NCBI GenBank assembly: GCA_036924085.1
Contig: JAVGWX010000002.1
Coordinates: forward strand, 150,787,571 to 150,851,570
Length of the DNA stretch: 64,000 nucleotides
From: Ariolimax columbianus
Lineage: Eukaryota > Mollusca > Gastropoda > Stylommatophora > Arionidae
Direction: 5' to 3'
Position 1 is the first letter of the stretch; each line of letters opens with the position of its first letter. This document shows positions 36,120-51,100 of the stretch, in pieces. Position numbers and translations under genes: made by a program. The notes below the pieces were generated by a model. That model saw nothing but the letters and a program-made list of their open reading frames with translations. It did no database searches and was not told where the DNA came from.

Positions 36120-39100
36120 GTAGATAGATAGATAGATAGATATACTTAGCCAGCCCTATGCCAAAATCACCTCAATCCCCTCATATGACACGTCTGGCAA
36201 ATTAAAGTGCTATTATTCGTTGCTCCCCAAGTGGACCCCAGTAACACTCAAGTGTTTAGACTTTAATGTCATGCTGTTTATCTTTGAATGAATGTTACAT
36301 GTGACATTCTGTGAGAATTTTACAGACATCATGAACTGAATTAAAATGAAATACGTTTCACAAAAGGAAAATTCTAACAGACTGGTTCCCCATTGAAAAT
36401 AAACTGTGAATAGTGCCTATCTAAATGATATCTTGTATGTGCTTTCTCTTTTTATTTCTGTATCTGCATTTGTCCCATTAAGGATTGCCCTTAATAGTTC
36501 ATTTTTTAGCACACTGCCTTTATACATAGATTTTCAATTTGTTTGTTTTTTAAATGATCAATATGAATCTTTATGGCCATACGGTTCGTCATATTGTATA
36601 CTGCAAAGATAATTTTGTATGGAGTAAACTATTTAATAATCATTAGGATTTCTAGTTCTATCAAATATTTAGTATTAGTAATAAATATTGGTTATGTGAA
36701 GTGACCGAGATCACTCTAATGGAAGCTACAAAAGGCAGAAAGTCATAGAAAGTATACAATACTCCATACTGACTTGCTTAGAAATTAGAATCAGGGTTCT
36801 GTTCTGTTTCAAAGAATCGACTTCACAGCACTTCGGCCATACCCATAGGTGCTAAGTCTCTCTCAGCAAATAGCGTAGGGTCTGGATGCTGATGGTCCCT
36901 GTAACTCGCTGGTTGTACACTCTCTTGTTCTGTCCTCTGATGCTCCCTACTCCGCTCAAACTTCGTTTAATGTAGAAACTGTGCAGTTTATGGATTGCTC
37001 CTTCATCTATTGCGGTGTCCTCATCTAACAGACGGTCATTGATTGATTTCAAAATGCCATTCCTATCCCTAAGTAACGTGCCCATGATAGGAGCTTGTGA
37101 AGGCAAGATGTCAGCTCTTTCGTTGCACTGAACCCCAGCATAACCAGGACAGTACATCGATGTCAATCCCTGAAGGATTGAGACCTCGACAGCTGCTATT
37201 TACTCGCACCTAAGTCATCCCTTCTCTACTTTCTGAAGTACGGCTTGCGCGCCTGTCACGATGACTGTTCTTGTTAATTGAGTCTCAGATATCAATCTCA
37301 CAGCTGAGTTCATTGCTTTCATCTCCATTCTCAAACTGATGGTTGTTGACATGTATTCCACACTCCGCTCGGCAACGAGCTGCCCTCTCACTCTAGCCGA
37401 GAAGCCCCAGCGTGATGTCCCACTGCGCAGGACTGATCCGTCAATGTATATGACGACATTACTATCCTGCGTGTTCTCAGTTATCAGCTGATTCACCTAG
37501 CGCTATGCTCTCCAGTTGCCCTATTATCTGCATTCCTTGCCTAAGATTAGGATGATTCTCTGGCACTCTATCATTCTATCACCAGTATGGTCCCATTCTT
37601 CCTCATTTGCAATTCTCTCAGCTGAGTTGACATGTCCGATTGTTTTTTCTGCCTTTCCACTATGTTCTTGAAAGTGTCAGAATGCCCAGTCCATAATTGA
37701 TAACCGACAAAACAACCTGACGAAATAGGAAAAACAGTGCTCTTGGAGTGCTCCTAGCCCTCGCTTACATCTTTGTACTGTCTGGTCAACATGACAATTA
37801 TGTATGAAAGACTGTTATCAAATGTCACTCCGAGGTATTTCAACCTGTAGCATCAGTCAAATGTGCATCCCTCAAATGTGATGCCCGGGAGTTCAGTTTT
37901 AACTAAAGAATTATTCAAAGAGGACCACATAATGCAGGCTTTGTTTAGATTGATCATGGGGCTTAAGTAATCACACCACTATGAGATTTCTTGCAAGTTT
38001 TCCTGGATGTCTTTGACTAACTCATGCCTGTCTGAGCCAGTCCAGTACATTGAGATGTCATCTGAAAATGTTAACGTTCGCCCTATCCCTGTGCGTTGAA
38101 CTTTCACTGTGTAGATGTTAAACAGCACCGGTGGTAGCAGAGCCATTTGAGGCAGTCCTGTACATATTCGCTTTGGTTCTGGTGTCTAAGATCCCACGCA
38201 GAGTGCAACTATTCTTTCGATCAGGGCAGCTGATATCTAACTAGTAAGTCACTATTTTAAACCACACTGCTTCAGACATGTCATTAAAGTCCCAAAATCG
38301 ACTCGGTTGTATGCATCTTGTAGATCGAGTGCCACAGCGACTGTTTCTTGATTTGATTGAAAACTCTTATATACAGGGAGAGAAAGACTAACATCTGGTT
38401 AGGCAAAATATACTGATCAGACATGTTAGTCAGGGTTAGGCAAAATATACTGGCCAAGACCCTCACCTTGATTTCCCATCAGTCCTTCCTGGAAACGGGA
38501 TGTTTTTATGGCAGCCTAGCTAACAAGGTGAGGGATCGATTTGAAGTCAGGGACACGCAGTTGAAGCCAAGCACAGCACATCCGCCTGGAGGACCACGGT
38601 CCACCTTCATCAGCACTCTCAGGATGTGAGGAAATCTACTGCAACCTACCACTTAACGTCCTTTAGGGCGCACAAAAGAGTAAACTTACTCATTGTGGTC
38701 ATTCGCAAGCAACAACTCATATACGTCATACGAAAAAGTTCCAGCGTTATCCCTGGTCTCCTTCGCGGTTTTGTAACTGTCCAGCGAATCGGGTAGGATG
38801 TGTTCCCAATCTAGATAGGACATTATTATCCTGACCACTATCTTCTCGAGCAATTTGCCATTTACATTCTGTATGGTGATTATTCAATAGCTGCTGAGAA
38901 GCGTGGAATCTTTACCAAATTTAGGCAGTGAGCACATAAAGCTATGAAGCCAGTCCTCGTGCCTTCTCTGTTTTTGTCATTGAACTCCTTCACCATATTT
39001 CTTATCTTTGTCTTATCCAATTGCTTGATGTGGCAAAATGGTACTGCGTCAGAACCTGGAGCGGTGTTATTGCTTTCATGAATGCTATTTGCTACCTCAT

Positions 39101-42100
39101 CCTCGATGATGACGTATACATAAGCCTCTTCCCTGCTGACTGCGTCTTAAATAACTTTTCAAATTTCCTGACGGGCATCTCTGTCGCCTTTGTCTGCCTG
39201 GTCAACATATTGACTGAAAAAACCCAAACCTTTCTTCTCGTCTGTCTTCAGGGTAATTCCTGTATTGTCTTAAATGTTTGGGATAAACTGGCTTGTGGTC
39301 TTTTCATTAATTTTTCGATGCATGTGCCAGAACTTCTGGAGGGTCTTATCATTACTCATACCTGTAATGAACTGCTCCCACCATTCGCTTTTGGACTCCC
39401 TATATAACGCTGTGAAAGAATTGGTGGCTTTGCGTTTTACCTCTTTCCTCTCATTCAACAAGTCGACATTAGTACCTGATCTCTTTCTGGCTTTCCGCCA
39501 TCATCCATATCTCCAGGTCGAGTTGGACGTCCGTTGTTTCCCCTAGAGCCCTAGCCTAGTTTCAGTGGCATTTTCCTACTCCTTTTACTTAGCGTTAAAG
39601 TCACCTGCAAAGGCACTATTTGCCCTGCGACTTTGACAATTCTGACAGAAACTCCCACTGAACGCTATCAAAGAGGTTATCTACGTGAGCGTATACGCTG
39701 TAGATTCTCTATTCTTGGTTGTTGATTGTCACTACAAGCTCTTGTAGCTTGACATCCTAAATTATACATATGCTAGTATATATTCAAGTATGGTGAAGTT
39801 CTTGCTTCAGATACATCGCTAGCACCCGCTCCCGAGCCCATATGGATTACTGTAGCACCTGTGTCCTTGACACTTGATGGTAACATTCTCCTTCAAGCAG
39901 GTCTCCTGGATCATGAAGATGTTGAAGTCGTATACCAAATTTTGGAGAAATGACTTCGCGCTGAGTAGCGCTGTGGCAATTCCAGTAGTCTATAGGCACA
40001 TTGTTAATCCAAGTCTATCTGACTTTCTTTGACATGTTCTCTTTCCGGCTCTTTTTTTCATGCTCTCCTTTTTTCTCCCCTTCCTCTCCTTCTGCATTCA
40101 CCTTCCTTGGCGCCATTTGCTGGAATAATCGACATCAGAACACGATCTGCGTAGCCTCGCGATGCCTCCTATGTGTGGTTTGTCATCAGAGTTTTCCTTC
40201 TCCTAGAAGAGTTGCCTACGGGGCTAACAAGTTCCTCTACTCGGTATGTGGTCGGTTATCTCCGGAATCAAGGGTATTCAAACAGGTGAATGGCTGCAGC
40301 CAGGTAGCCAAATGCTATCCGTAGTACATTATTTTCTTTGCAATTTTTACATCCTGCAGCTTAGTGGGTCTGGGGGAAGGTAGGTTGCATATTGGGTAGG
40401 AAATTCATCCCTTTTAGAATTTTGCCTGGGCAGTGGGTAACAACCTACTACTATAGGTTTTCAACTGCAAACTGTTCTTTTAACGTGCATAGTGTGTACA
40501 TTGAATCTCAGAGTTTTTTGTTTTTCTTTCAATCTCCAATTACTAGGCGCAGTTTCCATCTCCATTAAGACCGGGGGAGGCTTGGTACTTGTGGCATTCA
40601 AAACCCCACCGTTAGGCGAGCGACTTTGGCCCCTACTCAATACATGATATATATAGACAGAGAATCGAATGGGTTTAACATATGACAAGAATGTCTACAA
40701 ACTTACATGTGCTCATTGAATACAATTGCAGCAATACAAATGGCAAATATTGGTGGAAAGTTGGGCATGTTTTTAATGACGCGGCTCAATACTCTAGCTG
40801 GATAGTTTTGGGATTAAAGGAAACAGAAAGGCTGTGTCGGTATGAAAAGTAAAAAAAATGTGTGCTGAAGTTGGATACAGCGTTGATATCTGCAGAACAG
40901 GGTACAATGCACTCCATTTTAGGAAAAAAATGAATCAAAGACAATGACAAGAACAACAACAAACACAAAAATAAAATACATACACAGAAACAAATACAAA
41001 ACGCATAAACAATGTGGCCATAACTCAACTAACGTTTTTATACTCGTTTAGGAGGCTCATCAGTCTGAGGACAAACAGTTACATTTGCTCTAAAAGCTAT
41101 ACGCATCTAATCTATTCTTAAATGCATTAACTGTCCCTGCCACCACTACCTCCTGGAGAAATGCATTCCAAGCATTCACCACTCTCTGACAAAAAAATAT
41201 TTCCTAATATCCAATCTGGACCTTCCTTTAGTTAATTTGTGCCCTCTTGTTCTCGTTGGTGATTTTATTTTGAAAAATAAACTTCGTAAAATAAAATTGC
41301 ACCTCCACAAACTTATTTACAGTGACATGGTGGATAAACATATGAAATAAGTAATCAATAGAATCATGTTTCATGTAGTACTTCATTTTTAAAAATCTGC
41401 TCATGCAATAATCTATGACTGATATTTCTCAGCTTGCCCCGACTTCACTTATGGAAATGTGTCCTGTGACAAGGACTGTTCTTGTAATCAAGAACACACA
41501 CAGTTCTGTGACAGCACAAATGGTGTTTGCATCTGTAAGATTGGCTGGGTAGGCATAGATTGTGACACGGACCTCAATGAATGTCTAGATTCAATTTCAA
41601 ACTTGTGTCCACACAACTCAGAGTGTGTTAATACAGCTGGGGGCTTTTTATGTCAGTGCCATCCAGGCTTTGCCTTAAATTCCTCTACCAACGTATGTGA
41701 CTGTAAGTATATCGATCTCAAAAAGTACGTTTTTATTTTGATATCGTAATTGTTGATTAATTAAGTCTGCCCAGCTGTTTGTGCATTTCTTTTGCAGCAT
41801 CGCAGAGTATCGATATTAGTCAGTCAATCTTGACTGATCTCGTTTACGTGCACGACATCGTTCTGTTCGGTACATACATCTCTGCGCTGCAGCGCTCTCT
41901 GGAAACCCTAGATAGAAAAACGCCCATCCTAGTCTATATCCTTGGCCAAGACCAACGTTCAGAACCTCTTTTTCGACACAGCCCCCTCCTCCCCCCCCCT
42001 CCCCGGTATTGAAACTCAAGGTCACACTGCGGAGGACACAAAGGCATTTATCTATTTCGGTGCATGATATCGTCCAATGGGCGCAGCTTTCCATTTTTGT

Positions 42101-45100
42101 CATGATGAATCGGACTAGCTGCATCTGCTATATCTCCGGCATGTGTGTAGAAACGGCAAGTTCTCTATTGAAACAAAATTCTGCATCTACCAGTTCTGTG
42201 TGGTCTCAGTCCTGCTGTACGGCTCCGAAACTTGGACACTATTAAAACATGACATGTCAAGACTGGAGGCCTTCCACACGCCTAACCAGCGGATTTGCCT
42301 GGGAATCCGATGGCATGACTACATCCAAAACGTGGAGGTCTCTGCTAAGACAGGCCTCCTCCTAATTTCAGAAACATTTGACCGCCGCCGAGTTTCTTTG
42401 TTCGGTGATATCGCGCTGCTGAGCCAAGAGACCCAGTTTCATTGACGCCAAAAGTCTTCCCTCGACCGGATGGAGGCGCAGAAGAGGTCGTCCCCAAACA
42501 GTATGGCTTCTGCAGATAGCAGCCTCCACTCTCGCTCTGGACGAGTCCTGGAACCACGCCACAGAAGTGGGTCATGGATGTCGCGACCGACGCAACGGGC
42601 CTCAGACGCGTAAGCGAACATTATTATTATTATCATTTCGCAGTCGATGCTAAGTTTGTGTTATTTTTATATAAAATGTTTTTTTTTGTCTGTATTCTAC
42701 TGGCGGAGGCATGCTACTTTCCACCCTCGGACCATAGTTTTTTAGGCGATATCAGAACGTATAAACCAGTTTTTGGATGCGTGTTCGTCTGTATGTACCA
42801 ATGCTATTTAGGAAAGTGCAATGGAAGGGCCTCTCCTTGAGGGAGAGTGTTAGAGTTGTATTAGAGTGTAATTGTTGGACAGAGTTTTATGAAATAGAGT
42901 GTGAGGAAGCTGTTGAAAAAGGAGTGCCCTCCAAGAGAGTGTGTGAGAAATTCTAAGTATATAATGCCAAATTCAAGAATTTGCAGGTGTTTTGTAGCTG
43001 GTGAGTGCAGCCCTATAAGGTTTGAGTGATTGTTAGGGTGCCAACAATAGCTTATCTCTTTCTGTGGTTAGTCCTGGGCAAGTGAGCAGCACATGTTGCC
43101 CTGTCTCATATGGATAGGCGCAGCTTGGCTATTACTATTAGGTGTGTGTGCATGATCTAATTTGTATATATATTTGTTAAGTCTGATATGTTTTGTCATA
43201 ATTTGAAAGATTATGATCTGCTCTCTTTTTGCAGTTTTCTTATGTTATCATTTTTGTTTGGATGTGTCATTTCTGTCTAAATGGGGCTTCTTGTGGACCC
43301 TTCTGTTTATCGGTTCAGCTATTCCTTTTTGAAGTTGTTGTGTTTAGAAATATTTGCTTTGCTGTTTGCATGTTGGCCAGTGTGTTTATTTGAACAATGC
43401 TTGCTCCTAGTTTTGTAAATCTGTGTGATTACTTATTGCATTACATGTCTGTATGTTTTGGAATCCACTGAAGAGTGATTTTGATGATTTTGAGTGAGTG
43501 TGTTGTTTGTATCCTGCCAGTTGTCTCAACGAGCTTGATAACTTCTATGCTGTTAGTTTGTAGGAATGTTTTTAGTGTCTGTAGCAGTACTTTAGAATAG
43601 ATTATAGATATGTTTCTAGTATTTATAGCAGTATTCTAGAATAGGGGAAGACTACAATATTGGATGGTGTTTATTTTTCTTGTTGGAACTTCTGGAATAT
43701 TACCTGGGTGATGGAGAGAAAGGCAACTAACGTCTGGTCAAAAAGAACACAATGATCTAACTATGTCAGTCAGGGTCAAGTGAATGTACTGACCAAGACA
43801 TTACCTCACTTTCATGCAGTATGACTAACGAAGTGAGGATCGACATGATCCCAATAGTACAGTAGTGAGTAACATGCAGATGAAGCCAAGCAAAGCACAA
43901 CAGTCTGGAGGACCACTTGCCATCTTCATCAGCACTCTTTGGTGTGAAGAAAGTGGCTGAAACTCATCGTGTAACGTTCTTTACAGGTGACACAAAAGAG
44001 TGAACACGTTCATCAGGGACATCCAACACCGATAACAGCCTACATGGTGGTATTTATTAGTTTAATGTAATATTTGTGGTTATTACAGTTAGTTAGTTAG
44101 TTGCCCATCGCAAGCGAAGATCACGACCGTGTCAGACATATTTATTCAGATGAGCGTTACAAACTCTACCGCGCGAAGGGCACACATGAACAGCATTTTT
44201 AGTTGGGCAGTCTTGCATTCTTTCTTTTCGTGCAGCTCGCTTTTCATGCGCTCCCGTAATGGTCCTCTGCTCATCGGTGCAAGCACCATCTGTGAAGGCA
44301 GTGTGCCAGGCTGAGCGGTTTGGAGCAAGCAGATCCCAGTCAGAAATATCAATGGAGAAACTTTTCAAAGAAACTTTTCGAGTGTCTTTGTATCGTTTCT
44401 TTCCCAAACATTTTCTTGTAGTCTTCCAAAAGCAGCACTCGCCTTGGAAATCCTGTTGTGGACCTCAGAGTCAATATTTCCTTCTCTGGTGAGGGTATTG
44501 CTAAGGTAGGTGAAGCTATCAACTGCTTTTAGGCGTTGTCCCTGTACAAGGACGTTTGGTTTGCTGTAGGGCTCCCTGGGCGCAGGTATAAACATTACCT
44601 CAGTTTTCTTAGTGTTTACAGTAAGATCAAAATTAGTGCACGCAGTTGAGAACTTATTCATGATTGCCTGCATGTCCTTTTTCTGAGCGCGTGTTAATTG
44701 CGCAGTTGTCAGCAAAGAGGAGATCTAAGATAGTTGCTTCTTTGACCTTTGTAGTGGCTTTAAAAACAGAACCATCTGTTTATGCATAAATTATAGTGTC
44801 AGTGTAGCTCTCTATTGTTTCAAAGGTTACTGTCTTTAGTATTATTGGGATGGTTATAGTTAGGTATAATATTTAGAGTGCTTGTACTCACATAAATAGA
44901 CAAAGTATGTGATAGTGTGCCCGAACTGCAATCTCTCACCAGAAGATGATGAGTTTGGGATCAGTGTGCCCCAACTGTGGTGTGAGGTGAACTGTAGCAA
45001 AGTGGTTAGTGATACGTCTCACAACCCAACATGCATATGTTTAGATTCAGCAAGGATTTATAAAAATAAATGCTGGAGTCAGATGCATTGGTTCATAATA

Positions 45101-48100
45101 TGCAAAACACAGTACAATGAACTCCACCATATACCTGGCTTAAGTTAAGAAAGGCAAGACAACGAGGAAGGGAACTGGATACCCCACTTATTAAATATCC
45201 AAATAATTCATCTTTAATAGCAGTATGTATTATCAAACCTTTTTTACCTTCTCCTATATGCCATTTTCTGTTATATCTTATATTTATTATGTGTATGTAC
45301 TTTTTTCAGTTAGTCCAAATTGTGAGGAAAAGAAGTGTTCCCACACTTGTTTTGTAAATAGCTTTGGAGTGGAACAGTGTGCTTGTCCTGAAGAATTGAT
45401 CTTGGATCAAGCTGAGGGACTTTATTGTGTGGGTAAGGTTATAGATCTGGTGAGGGGGTAGCGGAAGAGTGGTTCAAGTGTGGTTTATAGAAAATTAGAC
45501 GGAAATCTTGTTCATACCTTCCATCTGCAGCCAACAAAACATGTACACCAGATAAATACAAAATTGTAGAAGGATAATGAACATATGTATAATAATATGG
45601 GTGCCAAGATCCAAAGAGTCAGATGCAATGCAACTGGAAACAGGCTGTGTTACAGCAGCTTTTATAAGCTGCTAAGAAGTCTTGCATTTTACTTCTGCAT
45701 GGAGTATCCAGGCCAATCTTCGTCAGTATCACCTTCCTGAGATGTAGGAAAAGATGCTGCAAATGCACAAAAGAGACAAATTTGTTAAGATTGTGAAAAC
45801 TCAGAAGTGACTTTAATAACTAAAACATGAACAAATACAGATGATCAACAGTTGAGTTCTTTCAATGTATTTCTCGAATAAGTTACACAAATCTTCCTGC
45901 AGTTTATTTAGGATAGTACAAAGACCAGCAGAACTATTTTCAATTACTGTAAGAGAAAAGATTATCAGAAAGAGCATTTTAGAATGAGATACCAAAGGAA
46001 ATACTGATGATTATGTCTGTGGCTCTGACAAAATGACTGCTGAACATCTACTACAAAAGTATCCATTATTGCAAGGAACAGAAAAAAACATGTATGGTCA
46101 TTACCAAAATCATTCCTGGACAAGCTCTATGGAGATATCAATTGCCTCAGGCCAACCACTGCTGTCTTTTGATGTATTCAAGTTGATGTCTGAAAAGAAA
46201 AGAAAAGAGAACATTGATTTGTTTAGTTGTTAAATCCTGTGAATGGATTTTTGGTTTCTATTTTTTAAACAGCACTGACATACATAAATATATGATCTGT
46301 AATTTAAGCCTTCTATAGAATTCAAAACCTGAAGTAAATGATGCAAAGCAATTCAGAAAATCCACTTAGGTAGATCAGAAGCAATTAAAAGAACACACTC
46401 TTAGATGAAACTTAACTATATAACCAGGCATATCAAACAATCAATCATTCAAAACCTGTCATCTCACTGAAAAGTATAGGCCTTCAACAACTATGTGCCA
46501 AGTCATCTTGTCCTGTGCCAACCTTTCAAACTTTGTCCTTGTCTCTTCTATTTTCTTTTTGTTCATTGCAAGCTCTTTTCTCAATGTGTATTTAGGTTTA
46601 CTTCTCTTGCTTTGAGGATTCCAGAAAAAAGCCTGTCTTGTAATACTATCAGTGTGCCTTATCCAATACCAGTGCCTTATATCATGCTACTGATATCTGG
46701 CTTGTTCTTTCCCCCAGTTCTACATTATGGACGTTATCATACCATTTTAATCCCACTTTTCTGAGGACAGCCATTGATGTAAACTATAATCTATTTGATG
46801 TAGTTCCCCACATTACAGAGTCATACAATGGAATAAGCTTTACATTGGGCTTAAAGATTTTTTTATTTTTGTGGGGGACATTTCTTTTTATTTCCAAACA
46901 TTTTCTAGTGCAATGAGAGCCCCTCTCACATTTTATATTCTAAATTTCTTCTCTCAGTACTATTTACTTTATCTATTTTGTACCTAGATACAGGAATGAT
47001 CCCCCCTCTTGTGGTATTGTGTCTCCCAGCACAACCTGATTGTCGTTAGGCATTCTGGTTCTTGTTAGGCATGTTTGTTCCCATAATCTTTGTATTTGTG
47101 TATGTGCATCCTCAGTCAATATTTTTTTGTTAATTTATCAAGTAAAATTTTTTATTTTGTATTTAGTTGTGATTGTGAAACAGAATAGTCAAGTCATCAT
47201 CAGATTTCTGATCAAGTCATTTTTTTAGCCATAGATCTGCTGCCTTGCAATTCACAGAGAAAAAGGAACACAGATAATGCAAAAAGCACCTGCTGTCAAG
47301 CAATGGATAAGTGAACAGGACAGCTGAAGTCTTATGACATTTCAAGAAAATGACTTAAAATTAAATTGATGGAGACTATCTGTTGCAATCTGTTATTTGA
47401 AGAGAAACATAAGAGATTAAATTAAGGGAAGTCTGACAGTATGAAGTGTAATTTTAAAAGTTTTTGGATTGGCATTACAATACAGCCAAATGTTTGTACA
47501 GGTAGACACAAGTTTACCTCTGAATGTAATGTGCATGTACCCTGAGTCCCTTCTGCCATGCTCATCTGCTTTGTTTGTAGTTTTATGTGTCTATATGTGA
47601 ACTACATTCAGTACATTGTCATGGTAGAAACAATTGATCAATTAATTTGCATCAGATTTTGTCAAAAATTTAGGAAAACGTGAAAAAACATATAATTCTA
47701 ATTACAGTATGTGTGGTGGTTGACAGACTTAACTTAACTAACTTAAAACCTTTATACTGGTTTAGAAGACCCCAGAGTGTGTATACAACCAGTTTATTTT
47801 ACTTCACTTGTTCTAAAAACTATGTGCATCCAATCTGAAGTTGTGTTGCATAGGCAGGCACATTGTCATGATGGTAGTTGCCACTTGTGACTCTTTTGCA
47901 ATGGTGTCGTGGTGCTTTGCTGGAATGCTGTAAAACTGGATCATACAAGTAATTGATTTGTAAGTTTTTAGACAACTCATGAATTGTGATTCTGTGATTT
48001 CACAATACAGCCCCATACACAAGTTCAATATTGTTTTTAATTTGTTGGTTGCATGTCTCCAAGACTGTTCATTAATCTCAACATTTTTACGATCATTTTT

Positions 48101-51100
48101 AAAATGTTTGTACCACTCAAACTTGAATATGACTCACACATCCTCCCCATAAACTGTCCATAACTTTAAACTTTTGTCTGTATTTGTTTCATTATTTTTT
48201 TATTACAAAATCTGATGCAAATGTATTGACAAATTATTTCTGCCCTGACAATGTGATGAATTCGGTTTACATGTAATGACAGAGCACTGCTACAAACAAA
48301 CCAGACAAGCAGGACAGCTGTGACCCAAGTTACATTCACATTAGGTTATTATTGATTCTGATTATTTTTTATATTTTCAGTGCCTTATTACCCATATGGG
48401 GCTATATCAAATGATGACCAAATCAGCCGTGATACTAATATTCAAAATATAACTGCCAGTGCACCAGTCCCATTTAGTGCTGGAGTTCCCTTTGGGACGA
48501 CATTGCAAGTATCAGCAACGGTATGTTTGATACATTATTTTTGCACATCTTGTTTCACTTTATTTCTCACCCTAACATAACCAAAATGACTTTGTAAGTG
48601 ACCAAACCTACTACTTTAAACAATTCCAGAAATCACAAGAATAAACAAGCTCACACTCCATTAGTGTTCCTAGTTTTGAAGGTGTTAAAAAACAGAAGTG
48701 ATGACAATGGTTTGAGGTACTGAGCAGACATAGAAGTTTCAATACTATAGGTTCTTATTAGAATTATCTGTCTTGGTAATGATGGCGTTTGCAGTATTGA
48801 TAAAAGTGATATGCTGGTGCCGAAAGCTTCTTTAAATGGGAATTTTAGATACATACGTTTTTGAGGACTTTACATTATATAAGCTTTTATAAATGGACAT
48901 CACATATACTGTAAAATTTCGCATATATAATATATACTCATGTATAATACACATGCTTGATTTAGCCAACAATTTTCTGGTACAATTAAAATTGATGTAT
49001 AATAGGTATGGTAATTTTTGAAGATTTTATTTTATGAAACACCTGTTTACAAATTTACAGTCTAGATAATAACAAACAGAAATATGTACTCGCCATCTAA
49101 ATTGTCAGTACTTTGATCTCCTCCTTGATATCACTCTCACCCACAATTTACCTTTCTCTTACTAGGTAATACTTGCATTGACTCTTTGTTTGTTTGCTAT
49201 AATCGAATGTTGCACACATTGATGGAAAAATGTAGACCTGCTGTCTGATTGCATTTAGATTCTGCATACTCTACAACTAAGAACTTTTCTGCTGCATTTT
49301 CTCTAATTACATTTTTAAAGATTAAAATAATAGAATGAATGGGGATGACGTGGGCTAGTGGTTCAGTGACATGGCTCACAATCCAAAGGTGCCAGGTTTG
49401 CTCCCCAACCACAGCACCGGCCGTTACCCCGGGGAAACAAACCCTTAGAAAATGCAGGAGGAAGCAGATCCTTACATAAAATGCATGCCAAAGTTGGATG
49501 CACTGGGCCAACAGCCGCAAAAAAAAACATAGTGCAATGCACACCACATTGAGGAATAGAGAAATAAGGCTAACACCAAAAAACAAAAAATGGAATTAAT
49601 TATTTATAAGCTTTTCTTAAAATTGATATAAGTTTTTCTGAAATTGACATCATTTTTAAACGTCTCTTAATTAAATTGACATCATTTATAAGGAAGGGGG
49701 GAGGGGGAGGAGGGTGTAAAGGTGTCCGCCTAAAGTGCCGGAGGTCGCGTGCTCAAATTATGGTGTAGATCGGAATTTTTTAAAGTGTATCTTCTGGTAA
49801 AAATGTCCCTGATCTATGAGTAGTGAGATCTAGCTGCCATATTTAGTGTCTAGCACATTAAAAACCCATTGGCAGTTAGATATTGAAAAGGGTAGGCTTA
49901 AATTCAAAATTCTAGTTAAAAAAACTAATAACATTATTTGTACTTCCCTTAGCCTTAGTAATTCGCAAAAAGTTTTAAAATACCTACTACGGATAGCCTT
50001 CAGCTACCTGACAACTGACATTAGCATGCCCAATTCAATATCAGGATTCCAAATATACATTCTTTTCTAAAACTGATTTAAGCTTTTCTTAAATTGATAT
50101 AATCTTTTTTGATCCCGCATTTGATTTATACGTTTTTTGAACTTTACGTTATAGAACTATGAGTTTAGGAATGTGTTTTCAGATATATATAGATGTTACA
50201 GAGCATAATATTACAAATATACTTGTAATAATTGAAATTCAGATTATTCGAATAGGCATGTGTATGTCTGCTGTCAGGTAGATAAAGGCTATCTGAAGTA
50301 TGCTCGATATCACCTTTATTAAGACAAGGGGTTGATTGAAACTTGTAGGTGTTGAATGTCCACTGTTTTGTGCTTTCGTTCATTGAGAGGCGAGCTCCTT
50401 ACCTCGTTGCTGTAAACTGCCCTCATTGGAAATATATTTGTTGAATGTTTCATCTATTTGCTCCAAGTGAAGAATAGGACCACCACTATAGATGTCCCCT
50501 TTGCATGAGGTCAGTTTCATTCCAATGATTTTACATGGTAGGATAACTAGCCCAATGATCCACCCTCTCTTTTCATATTTTTAAGACATGCTTGAAATGT
50601 TACAATGGTTTTAATATTTTAAACCAAGGTTCCACATTGGTGAAATATAAATATGTGTCTGATAGAATTTGACATCTAGCATAGAGAATTTGACATCTAG
50701 CATAGAGAATTTGACATCTAGCATAGAGAATTTGACATCTAGCATAGAGAATTTGACATCTAGGGGAACTTTCATATTGATTTAATGGGGAGATGTGTGG
50801 CAAAGTAGATAGTGACACAACTCACAATTCAAACATACAGCAAGATATACATAGATTTTAATGACAAATGTTGTTAAAAATGATTTTAGGTTTGTTAAAA
50901 AAACCTTCATTTTATGTCCTATGAATGTCATGCAATATCAATATACCATTTTTGATATGAATGGCTGTGAAGCAATGTAATTTAGAATATGGCTCACAGC
51001 ACAAACATACATGTGTTCAGGTGCAGCAAGGTGGGGCCCCAATGAGAAGTAAACTCATTTTCAAAATGTATGCTGAAGTCAAATGCACTGGGCCATAACG

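Noticed and set aside
36852..37496. Host RNase H gene
   Set aside because: The motif order and the LINE context on the same strand, with a second decayed copy at 60 kb, show it is part of a retroposon.
41800..42645. Target duplication for the (ATT)-tailed LINE
   Set aside because: Only short words (tcgca, atttc) recur at the two ends; not distinguishable from chance.
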